DNA from: Chloroflexota bacterium
GTDB taxonomy: Bacteria > Chloroflexota > Chloroflexia > Thermomicrobiales > UBA6265
Reading direction: 5' to 3'
NCBI GenBank assembly: GCA_023392645.1
Contig: JAEVYR010000547.1
Location: 1-10,314 of the forward strand
Length of the DNA: 10,314 nt
Shown: positions 1-6,142 of the stretch, piece by piece
Position numbering within the stretch: the first letter of the stretch is position 1
Layout: each line of letters starts with the position of its first letter
Translations under genes and position numbers: made by a program
Notes under the pieces: generated by a model
The model's database searches: none
Told to the model about the DNA's origin: nothing
What the model saw: the letters and a program-made list of their open reading frames with translations, nothing else

Positions 1-29
1 TGTGGCGGCTGTGCGCTGATGCCGCCACA
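1..29. repeat. Inverted repeat at window edge
   Basis: Two perfect 9-base arms (TGTGGCGGC at 1-9, GCCGCCACA at 21-29) flank an 11-base loop. The element touches the window edge, so its true extent is unknown. It could be a transcription-termination hairpin of a gene outside the window or part of a palindromic repeat. No gene could be supported in 1-152, although both strands have short open stretches here. Confidence 0.45.
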
Positions 30-101
30 GGGGCGGCACTGCGAGGTGATGGTGTCGAGCGGCGCTCCGTACGGGCGTACCTTGCGGTCGCCAAACAACG
101 A

Positions 102-122
102 GGGCGGGGACAAGCCCCGCCC
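102..122 (-). terminator. GC-rich hairpin downstream of the peptidase gene
   Basis: Perfect 8-base arms GGGCGGGG (102-109) and CCCCGCCC (115-122) flank a 5-base loop. Read on the minus strand, the hairpin lies 30 bases after the peptidase stop and is followed by the T-rich TCGTTGTTTGG. That suits an intrinsic terminator, although the T run is interrupted. GC-rich palindromes of this kind can also be dispersed REP-like elements, which the single copy in this window can neither support nor exclude. Confidence 0.55.
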
Positions 123-152
123 ATACCGACTGTCAGGTTGGTTCCGTTGTCG

Positions 153-860
153 CTAGTCGCTGCGGCGCATGCCGCTGACGAGCATGACGTAGTAGAGCAG
201 CGTCAGCACCGACGACGCGAAGCCGGCGATGTAGGTCCACGCCGCAGCGTCGAGCACCTTGGCGACGCCCTGGCTCTCCTCGCCGCCGCGCCGGCCGTTA
301 TCGACCAGCCTGACGTTGACCAGCGCCGCCTTCGCGCGCTTCGTCGCGTCGAATTCCACCGGCAGCGTCACGAGCGCGAACACCGTCGACAGCGCGAACA
401 GCGCCACGCCGGCCCACGCCAGCTGCGTGATGCCGAGGAAGAAGCCGGCGATCAGGACGATGAAGCCGAAGTTGGAACCGAACGACACCGCCGGCACCAG
501 CGCCGTGCGCGCCTTCAGCGGCCCGTATGCCTTCGCATGCTGGATGGCGTGCCCCGCCTCGTGGGCGGCGATGCCGATCGCCGCGATCGACGGAACGCCG
601 TAGACGCCCTGCGACAGGCGCAGTGTCCGGTCCCGCGGGTCGTAGTGGTCGGTCAGCTCGCCCGGGATCGCCTCGATCCGGACACTCTGCAACCCCTGGC
701 TGTCGAGCACCGCGCGCGCGGCCTGCGCGCCGGTGATGTTTTCGTTGTTGCGGACCTTCGAGTACTTCCCGTAGGTGCCGCGCACCCGTGACTGCGCCCA
801 GAGCATGAAGATCAGCCCGGGGATCATGAACACGAAGTACATGGGGTCGAAATAGAACAT
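153..860 (-). CDS. YugP-type membrane zinc metallopeptidase
   Basis: Predicted integral-membrane, zinc-dependent peptidase of the YugP/neutral zinc metallopeptidase 2 family; its substrate is unknown. From the ATG at 860 the protein has 235 residues, normal for the family, and begins MFYFDPMYFVF, a typical family start leading straight into a first membrane segment. The zinc-binding motif HEAGHAIQH lies at about residues 100-108. The LPVEFDATKRA segment near 167 supplies a plausible third ligand (Glu). Hydrophobic segments lie at about 6-22, 130-165 and 210-230. An in-frame GTG four codons upstream (872) is an alternative start; neither has a clear ribosome binding site. The gene is divergent from the polyprenyl synthase gene and appears monocistronic, followed by a hairpin at 102-122. 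The family assignment is firm; the biological role is not. Confidence 0.9.
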   Translation of the reverse strand: MFYFDPMYFVFMIPGLIFMLWAQSRVRGTYGKYSKVRNNENITGAQAARAVLDSQGLQSVRIEAIPGELTDHYDPRDRTLRLSQGVYGVPSIAAIGIAAHEAGHAIQHAKAYGPLKARTALVPAVSFGSNFGFIVLIAGFFLGITQLAWAGVALFALSTVFALVTLPVEFDATKRAKAALVNVRLVDNGRRGGEESQGVAKVLDAAAWTYIAGFASSVLTLLYYVMLVSGMRRSD

Positions 861-895
861 GGAGCGTGTCACTCACTTTCTGGCCGGCCTGCCGG

Positions 896-913
896 TGTCA
901 CATCTTCGTGACA
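896..913. promoter_or_regulatory. Operator-like dyad TGTCAC-N6-GTGACA
   Basis: A perfect 6-base inverted repeat with a 6-base spacer sits in the 209-bp region between the divergent peptidase and polyprenyl synthase genes. Half-site length and centre-to-centre distance fit a dimeric winged-helix or CRP/FNR-type regulator, but the half-site is not the classic CRP one. No promoter could be assigned confidently next to it. A pair of direct GGTATCC repeats (992-998, 1005-1011) lies further towards the synthase gene. Confidence 0.4.
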
Positions 914-1069
914 TCGATTGACGTTATGGTCGGTCACGGCGACCCGGAGCCGCCACATACCACCATTTTACTATGCAACCGCTCCAATATCGGTATCCAC
1001 CGGGGGTATCCTTGCGATCAGGATTGCCGCACCCGCGTCGCGATCCCGCCGGAGGGAATGAGGGATATT

Positions 1070-2158
1070 GTGAGGACTTCGATCGACCAGAAAACGACCG
1101 CGCCGGAGATCGCCGCGCTTCACCGGAAGGCGTCGGCCTTGATCGACCGCGAGCTCGCCGCGCTGCTGGAGGAGCTCGACGGCGCCGCGCCGCTGCTGCG
1201 CCACATGTGCGCCTACCATCTCGGCATCGTCGACGCCGAGGGCAACGCCATCCCGGCGGAACGCCGGCCGCGGCTTCAGGGCAAGCGCATGCGCCCGCAG
1301 ATCGCCCTGCTCTCCTGTGCCGCCGCCGGTGGCGCGTTGCCCGCCGCCGCCCCCCTCGCCGCCGCGATCGAGCTGCTGCACAACTTCACCCTCGTCCATG
1401 ACGACATCCAGGACCGCAGCCCCAACCGCCGACATCGTCCGACCGTCTGGCGGCTGTGGGGCGACGCGCAGGCGATCAACGCCGGCGACGCGCTGTTCGC
1501 CGCCGCCCAGATCGGCGTGTTCGGCGGCGAGTCACCCGCCGCCGATCCGGAGCGCCTGATCGCGATCTCCCGCGCCTTCAACCGCATGACCGTCGACATC
1601 GTGCGCGGGCAGGTTCTCGACATCGGCTTCGAGGGCCAGCGCGATGTCTCGCCTGAGGCGTACCTTGAGATGATCCGCGGCAAGACCGCCGCGATCGTGC
1701 GTTTCGCCGCGTGGGCCGGCGCGTTGCTCGGCGGCGCGAGCGACGACATCGCCACCCACTTCGGCGGGTTCGGCGAGGCGCTCGGGCTCGGGTTCCAGCT
1801 CCGCGACGACGCACTCGGCGTCTGGGGCGCGGCCGCGGAGACCGGCAAGGACACCGCCGACGACATCCGTCGCCGCAAGCAGGCGCTGCCCGCGCTGCTG
1901 CTGCGCCGTGCCGCCACCGACACCGACCGCGCCGAGCTGGACCGCGTCTTCACCGGTCCCGTCGTGTCCGAATCCGATGTCGAACTGGTGCTGGAGATGC
2001 TCGATCGCTACAAGGTCGCCGACGATGTCGAGGCCCGCGTTCGCGAGGCGCACGACACGGCCGTCGCCGAGCTTGACGCGCTGGCTCCCGGCGCCGATCC
2101 GGTCGCGATCGCCGCGCTCCGCGCGCTCATCGACCGCATGTCGGTCCGTTCTGCCTAG
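1070..2158 (+). CDS. Polyprenyl diphosphate synthase (trans-isoprenyl synthase family)
   Basis: Cytosolic enzyme predicted to condense isopentenyl diphosphate with an allylic diphosphate, giving a polyprenyl chain for quinones, carotenoids or lipid carriers. The 362-residue product shows the family hallmarks: GKRMRP at 71-76 (IPP binding), first aspartate motif DDIQD at 111-115 followed by the RHRPTVW segment, a KT pair near 205, FQLRDD at 242-247 with second motif DDALG at 246-250, then a basic DDIRRRK stretch at 264-270. The start is chosen at GTG 1070, with AGGG five bases upstream; ATG 1058 (366 residues) is possible but has GGAGGG almost abutting it. The open frame continues upstream into the divergent gene, which is unlikely to be coding. 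Chain length cannot be read reliably from the sequence. It is followed ten bases later by a strong hairpin. Confidence 0.93.
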   Translation: MRTSIDQKTTAPEIAALHRKASALIDRELAALLEELDGAAPLLRHMCAYHLGIVDAEGNAIPAERRPRLQGKRMRPQIALLSCAAAGGALPAAAPLAAAIELLHNFTLVHDDIQDRSPNRRHRPTVWRLWGDAQAINAGDALFAAAQIGVFGGESPAADPERLIAISRAFNRMTVDIVRGQVLDIGFEGQRDVSPEAYLEMIRGKTAAIVRFAAWAGALLGGASDDIATHFGGFGEALGLGFQLRDDALGVWGAAAETGKDTADDIRRRKQALPALLLRRAATDTDRAELDRVFTGPVVSESDVELVLEMLDRYKVADDVEARVREAHDTAVAELDALAPGADPVAIAALRALIDRMSVRSA

Positions 2159-2167
2159 CACACGTTC

Positions 2168-2193
2168 CAGAGAGGCGCGTGTGCGCCTCTCTG
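2168..2193 (+). terminator. Strong hairpin after polyprenyl synthase
   Basis: Perfect 11-base arms (CAGAGAGGCGC at 2168-2178, GCGCCTCTCTG at 2183-2193) flank a GTGT loop, starting 10 bases after the synthase stop codon. The position and stability fit a transcription terminator, but no T tract follows on either strand (GAAAAC on plus, GAACG on minus). It may act as a T-less or factor-assisted terminator. It lies between convergent transcription units and could serve both. Confidence 0.6.
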
Positions 2194-2308
2194 AAAACCC
2201 GCTGAACCCCGTTCGGGACATCGCTTCGGGAAGCGCTCCGCATGCGGTGCCGCGAACCTGTCTGCTCATGAGGGTGCGGGCCCACGGGCGCTCGGCGGGC
2301 CATCCGGG

Positions 2309-3009
2309 CTAACAGGCGCACCCGCCTTGCGCCCCGCAACAGCCCGGTGTCCCCCACAGGGAGATGTCATCGTGGCACCAACCCTCGTCCTCGCGGGTGC
2401 AGACGCTCCCATCCGGGTTGTCGTACATGAGCCAGCAACTCTCGATGGTGTCGGCGCAGTCGTCGATGAACAGGCTACCCTCCCCGAACGATGCGGGCAG
2501 CTCGTCATCGGTCTGCTGTTGCGCCAGGTGCTGCAGTCCCCGGCCAGCGTAGTCGGCCAGCACCTTCGCCTCATAGGTCAGCGTGGCGGCATCCTCATCG
2601 TAGACCGGATCGCACAATTCAACGACGAGGACTTCGTTTTCGCCCGTCTCGGTCCTGGTGACGAGGGCGGCGTTGGGCGGATTCTCGGGGCCGAATCCGA
2701 GGCCGTCGAGAAACGGCTGGGTCGGCGCCAGCCCGACGTCGCGTTCGGGACGATCCGAGAAGTAGACCGTTTGCGCGGCGGCACCTGGTCGAAGAGAGAC
2801 TCCGGGTGCGCCTGCGCGGTGTCATCACTGGATTGGTCATCGACGGGAGTGCCGACCGGCGTGACGTCCTGGGCGGTGGCAGGCAGCCATCCGGTGGCGG
2901 CCAAGCCGGTGCTGGCGATTTCGGCGGTACCGGCTACCACCGCTCGGCGCCGGGACAGCCGGCGTTCGGCAAGACGTTTGGCGATGGTGTCGAAATGCGA
3001 GATCGTCAT
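2309..3009 (-). pseudogene. Frameshifted third paralogue of the Tat Cys-rich family
   Basis: Last gene of the minus-strand cluster and a broken relative of its two neighbours. It starts at ATG 3009 with GAGGAG seven bases upstream and encodes an intact Tat-like N-terminus (LAERRLSRRRAV at about 14-25, then an alanine-rich stretch). After about residue 75 the frame is wrong. The homologous core continues in another minus-strand frame from about 2785 (QTVYFSDRPERDVG, PENPPNAALV, VYDEDAATLTYEAKVL, SLFIDDC) down to the stop at 2309. About 25-30 residues present in both paralogues just before QT(V/L)YFSD are missing, so a deletion appears to have caused the shift. The span of 701 bp is not a multiple of three. 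The tail carries eight cysteines and ends GCCGAQGGCAC. A sequencing error could explain the frame but not the missing block. Confidence 0.8.
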
Positions 3010-3076
3010 GGTTCATCTCCTCGTCGACGTGGGAACGCGCATGCCGGTTCGGGAACGTCGCCGAAAGGCGGGCTTC

Positions 3077-3940
3077 TCAGCACCCGTCGAGCGCGCACCG
3101 ATTCGTGAAGTCACCGATGCACTGGCCATTGCACGCGGAGTACGTGTCGTTGCACTTCTGGCTCCAGTAGTCGACGATCGCGCCCCGGTACGGCGGGTTG
3201 TGCCCGTACGGCTCACAGGGGACGCACAGGAGGTAGTCGTAGCAAAACGCCTGGTTGTCGAAGGTGCCGACGGTTTGCCGAACGTCGCCGTAATACGGGG
3301 CCGAGCAGCTGATCGTGTCGTTCGGGCAGTCGTCGATGAAGAGGTGGGCGGCGCCAAAGGACCCGGCGACTGCAGCAAGGTCGCCCGATGCTTCCCCGAA
3401 CTGCATATCGACGTCGTCAAAGTTCTCGAGCACGCTGATGTCGTAGGTGGCGGTAGCGCTTGCCTCGTCGTAGGTGGGGTTCATCAACTCGACCACGGCG
3501 ATATCGGTCCCTCCATCGTCGGATCCGATCACCAACGCCGCGTTCGGCGGGTTGTCGGGGGTGAAACCGAGCCCATCCCGGAACTGCCGGGTCGGTGACA
3601 ACCCCACGACGCGTTCGGGACGATCCGAGAAATACAGGGTCTGGCCCAGGCCGTGCTGCACGGTCAGGGTATAGGTGCCATCCGCGCCATCCCTGGGCAC
3701 GATCGAGCCGCTTTCAAACGACTGGACGAAGAGGAACTCCAGCTTGTCCGTGGCGCCGCTCGCAGCAGGGCCGGCGTCCGCCGCCGGGGTGGCATCCTGC
3801 TGGGCGGCCCCGGCCGTCAAGCCGGTCGTCGCCAGGCCAGCCGCGGCGAGCCCGGCCGCGCCCTGCTGGACGGCTCGTCGCCGATTCATCCGGCGTTGGG
3901 CAAACATTGCCGCGATTCGATCGAAGCGATTGGCGTCCAT
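3077..3940 (-). CDS. Tat-exported Cys-rich protein, paralogue 2 (unknown function)
   Basis: Predicted secreted protein of 287 residues; function unknown. The start is ATG 3940, with GGGAG seven bases upstream. The longer in-frame start at 3961 would add seven residues ahead of a sequence that matches the paralogue from MD onwards. The N-terminus holds a twin-arginine-like signal (AQRRMNRRRAV at 14-24) and a hydrophobic alanine/glycine stretch to about 46, then a low-complexity linker. The core shares LEFLFVQS (67-74), TLYFSDRPERVVG (101-113), DNPPNAALV (129-137), ELMNPTYDEA (151-160), FDDVDMQF (174-181) and HLFIDDCP (199-206) with the paralogue at 5079-5897. From 205 onwards there are ten cysteines, with the spacing C-YDYLLC-VPC and CN-GQC near the end. 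It lies 67 bp ahead of the broken paralogue and 70 bp after the thioredoxin-like gene, so cotranscription is likely. Confidence 0.88.
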   Translation of the reverse strand: MDANRFDRIAAMFAQRRMNRRRAVQQGAAGLAAAGLATTGLTAGAAQQDATPAADAGPAASGATDKLEFLFVQSFESGSIVPRDGADGTYTLTVQHGLGQTLYFSDRPERVVGLSPTRQFRDGLGFTPDNPPNAALVIGSDDGGTDIAVVELMNPTYDEASATATYDISVLENFDDVDMQFGEASGDLAAVAGSFGAAHLFIDDCPNDTISCSAPYYGDVRQTVGTFDNQAFCYDYLLCVPCEPYGHNPPYRGAIVDYWSQKCNDTYSACNGQCIGDFTNRCALDGC

Positions 3941-4010
3941 GTATTTTCTCCCGCGGCGCACCCCGTTTGCAGACGAGTGGCCAATGTTGCACGAGCGTTA
4001 TCAGCGCAGA

Positions 4011-5021
4011 TCAGTCGGCGGCAACCAACGCCCCATATCGATCGGAAACCAGCGAACGTACACTTGCGATCCCGCGCGCGATATCGGTGGCGACACGGCC
4101 ATCACCACCGATCACCACCGCCGCCGGTGTCCCCCGAACGCCAAAGGTGCGCTTCAGCACGCCCTCGTCGTCCGGGACCATTGGGGCGCGCAGTCCCGCA
4201 TCACGGTTCAGTCCCGCCGGCCCGGACGTGACCACGATCATCCGCGTTCCGCCCGGGTCCGTGTCCCAATCGCGCATTGCCGGGAGCAGGTCGTGACAAT
4301 GGCTGCATCCCGGGCTCCAGAAGAGCAGCAGCGTCGGGTCGGCGCGGCGCTCGCCAAGGTCGATCAGGTTCCCATCGAGATCGGGCCTGCGCAGGACGCC
4401 GACTGGCTCGCCCGGTTCAAGCGAGCGTTCCACCCGGTCCGGCGGAGATGGCAACGCCAACCCGAGCGCGGAAGCGACCATCTGTCGCACGGCGGGCGCG
4501 CCGGTGGCTGTGTCCACGATCCGGCCGTCGGGCTCGATCAGGACGGCAGCCGGCAACATCGGCAGCTCGAACGCGTCGGCCACCTCGTGCTCCTGCTGCA
4601 TCAGGACCGTGCCAAGCCCATATTCCTGTGCCACCATCTGGTTCTGCCGCGCGTCACCGCCGCTGATCGTGGCGAACGTCAGGCGGTCGCCGTAGACACG
4701 CTCCCAGCCGCCGACATCGGCCAGCAGCTCGTAACACGGCCCGCACCTCGGATCGGTGAAGGTGAGAAGGATGCGCTTGCCCGCCGCCAGGAGGGCGCTC
4801 GATGAGACCGTTCGCCCGTCCAGACCGGGCAGCGCAAACCGTGGCGCGAAACGTGGCATCCCCGACGGTTCTGCGGCAACTGGTTTCGCGGCCAAACGGT
4901 CAGCCAGGCCGTCCATGCGAGCGGAAATCTGGATCTGCGATTGTCGCAGGCAGAGCAGCAGCCACCCACTCAGCACCAACGTGGCGAGCGTGAGAATGCC
5001 AATCGCAAGGATGACGATCAT
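4011..5021 (-). CDS. Membrane-anchored protein with two TlpA-like thioredoxin domains
   Basis: Predicted thiol-disulfide oxidoreductase of 336 residues, tethered to the membrane with its catalytic part outside. Residues 1-25 form a single hydrophobic segment. Domain 1 (about 58-185) opens with a TlpA/AhpC-like FALPGLDGRTV, has the active site DPRCGPC (Cys93, Cys96) and a likely cis-proline at LPMLPAAVLI (Pro157). Domain 2 (about 205-330) repeats the plan with PDLDGNLIDL, SPGCSHC (Cys239, Cys242) and GTPAAVVI (Pro299). The start at ATG 5021 has AGGAG six bases upstream. It is embedded between two genes for Cys-rich Tat-exported paralogues with gaps of 57 and 70 bp, which suggests that its substrates are those proteins. 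The arrangement recalls MauD or DsbE/CcmG-type maturation factors, but the tandem domains and the CSHC site set it apart. Whether it oxidises, reduces or isomerises disulfides cannot be told from the sequence. Confidence 0.9.
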   Translation of the reverse strand: MIVILAIGILTLATLVLSGWLLLCLRQSQIQISARMDGLADRLAAKPVAAEPSGMPRFAPRFALPGLDGRTVSSSALLAAGKRILLTFTDPRCGPCYELLADVGGWERVYGDRLTFATISGGDARQNQMVAQEYGLGTVLMQQEHEVADAFELPMLPAAVLIEPDGRIVDTATGAPAVRQMVASALGLALPSPPDRVERSLEPGEPVGVLRRPDLDGNLIDLGERRADPTLLLFWSPGCSHCHDLLPAMRDWDTDPGGTRMIVVTSGPAGLNRDAGLRAPMVPDDEGVLKRTFGVRGTPAAVVIGGDGRVATDIARGIASVRSLVSDRYGALVAAD

Positions 5022-5078
5022 CAGACGCTCCTGTCCTGGACTTCATGTGCATGGCTGGCGGCCGCACGTTCAATCCGA

Positions 5079-5897
5079 TTAGAGGCAGCTGTCAAACGAT
5101 GCGTACAGCTGGCCCGTGCAGGTCTTGTTGCAAGGAAGAATGTATTGATTGCACAGGTCGCTCGGGTTCAAGGGCTGGCATGGGCGGCAGCACAAACTTT
5201 GCGAGTCCCAGCACATGCCAATAGGATCGCCCTCGATCTTTTCGACGAACTTTCCCACTTGGTCGTAGCAGGAGATGAGGCCATCGGGGCAGTCGTCGAT
5301 GAACAGCGATGCCGAGCCGAACTGTTCCTGCAGGTCGACCGCACCCTTGGGGTCTTCCTGAAACGTCATGTCGACGTCGTCGTAGTCCGACAACACCTTG
5401 GCATCGTACGTCGCCGTACGGGTCGCTTCGTCGTAGCTTGGCGCCGTGAGCTCCATCACCACCACGTCGGTGTCGTCGAGGCCTGCCTGCAGCACCAGCG
5501 CGGCATTCGGTGGGTCATCGGCACCGAACGGAAACCTTTCCAGGAACTCGGCGGTTGGCGAGGTACCGACGACACGCTCCGGCCGATCGGAAAAGTAGAC
5601 CGTGTGGTCGATCCCCTCACTGAGCGTCAACGTGAAGGTGTCGGCGCTGCCGTCCTTCGCGGTGAATCCGCCGGATTGGTAGCTCTGTACGAATAAGAAC
5701 TCGGCGGTGCCCGTCTCACCGCTCGCAGCAGGGCTGGCGTCCCCCGGCGTGGCGTCCTGGGTCGCGCCGACCGTCAACCCGGTGGCCGTCAATCCTGCAG
5801 CGGCGATGCCGGCGGTACCGGCAGTCACCGCCCGGCGACGGCTCATCCGGCGTTCGGCGAACATTGCCGCGATTCGATCGAAGCGAGTCGGATCCAT
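5079..5897 (-). CDS. Tat-exported Cys-rich protein, paralogue 3 (unknown function), first gene of cluster
   Basis: First gene of the minus-strand cluster, encoding 272 residues. The start is ATG 5897, with AAAGGAG seven bases upstream; a longer open frame reaching 6029 is rejected because it lacks such a site and would mask the signal. The N-terminus reads AERRMSRRRAV at 14-24 followed by an alanine/glycine-rich hydrophobic stretch, a Tat-type signal lacking the usual Phe. The core has AEFLFVQS (65-72), TVYFSDRPERVVG (99-111), DDPPNAALV (127-135), APSYDEA (152-158), YDDVDMTF (172-179) and SLFIDDCP (197-204). Ten cysteines follow from 203 to 271, including CCRPC and CNKTC. Ten is compatible with up to five disulfides. 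The first 26 bp of one signal-encoding block (5860-5885) are identical to 3903-3928 in paralogue 2. Function not recognised. Confidence 0.88.
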   Translation of the reverse strand: MDPTRFDRIAAMFAERRMSRRRAVTAGTAGIAAAGLTATGLTVGATQDATPGDASPAASGETGTAEFLFVQSYQSGGFTAKDGSADTFTLTLSEGIDHTVYFSDRPERVVGTSPTAEFLERFPFGADDPPNAALVLQAGLDDTDVVVMELTAPSYDEATRTATYDAKVLSDYDDVDMTFQEDPKGAVDLQEQFGSASLFIDDCPDGLISCYDQVGKFVEKIEGDPIGMCWDSQSLCCRPCQPLNPSDLCNQYILPCNKTCTGQLYASFDSCL

Positions 5898-5946
5898 CGG
5901 GTCACTCCTTTGATGCTTTGCGCCAGCGAGACAAGGACCCATCGCG

Positions 5947-6020
5947 ATCACGCCTGTGCTCGTGATGCGGTGGGTCGACCGACGCCTGCTGACTGCCTGT
6001 GCCGGTTGACCCACCGCATC
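5947..6020 (-). promoter_or_regulatory. Long inverted repeat in the leader of the Cys-rich cluster
   Basis: Two 17-base arms, 5964-5980 and 6004-6020, are complementary except for one position (G:T) and flank a 23-base loop. A second, smaller hairpin (ATCACG at 5947-5952, CGTGAT at 5961-5966) overlaps the inner end of the proximal arm by three bases, so the two cannot fully form together in one RNA. In the direction of transcription this lies after the LuxR-type gene stop and before the first cluster gene. It could be an attenuator, a T-less terminator for the regulator gene, or a DNA-level binding site. Confidence 0.5.
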
Positions 6021-6051
6021 TATCAGCATGGGTGCCGCGAGTTGCTGCGCC

Positions 6052-6071
6052 TATCCGTCCATGGACGGATA
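6052..6071. promoter_or_regulatory. Perfect 20-bp palindrome, candidate operator
   Basis: TATCCGTCCATGGACGGATA is its own reverse complement over all 20 bases. It lies between the LuxR-type gene stop (6143) and the start of the Cys-rich cluster (5897), about 155 bp upstream of the first cluster start codon. A perfect dyad with no loop is better suited to binding a protein dimer than to RNA folding. The bound regulator is unknown; the adjacent LuxR-type protein is the obvious candidate. I could not assign a convincing -35/-10 pair to the cluster. Confidence 0.5.
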
Positions 6072-6142
6072 TTTCGGGCGCGCACGCTACCTAATTTTTG
6101 CAGTGGCACTCGCCAGTGGAATCTGGTTGCGACCGGACGCGA

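Noticed and set aside
917..975. TTGACG (918-923) as a -35 for the polyprenyl synthase
   Set aside because: No -10-like hexamer stands 15-19 bases downstream; TACTAT at 969-974 is too far away.
2222..2247. Small dyads (CGCTTC-GG-GAAGCG and CCGCATGCGG) as a terminator of the Cys-rich cluster
   Set aside because: The stems are short, have no T tract and lie over 60 bases past the stop; such dyads are common in GC-rich DNA.
3059..3070. CGCC-GAAA-GGCG hairpin between paralogues
   Set aside because: A four-base stem is too weak to support a terminator or regulatory claim.
2327..3598. Long plus-strand open frame antisense to the Cys-rich paralogues
   Set aside because: It spans two minus-strand genes and the gap between them, has no recognisable domain and arises from GC-rich antisense codon bias.
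3077..5897. Cys-rich tails as methylamine dehydrogenase light chain homologues
   Set aside because: Tat export, many Cys and a MauD-like partner fit superficially, but the Cys spacing and the YFSDRPER core do not match that family as I know it, and no MauE or heavy-chain gene is present.
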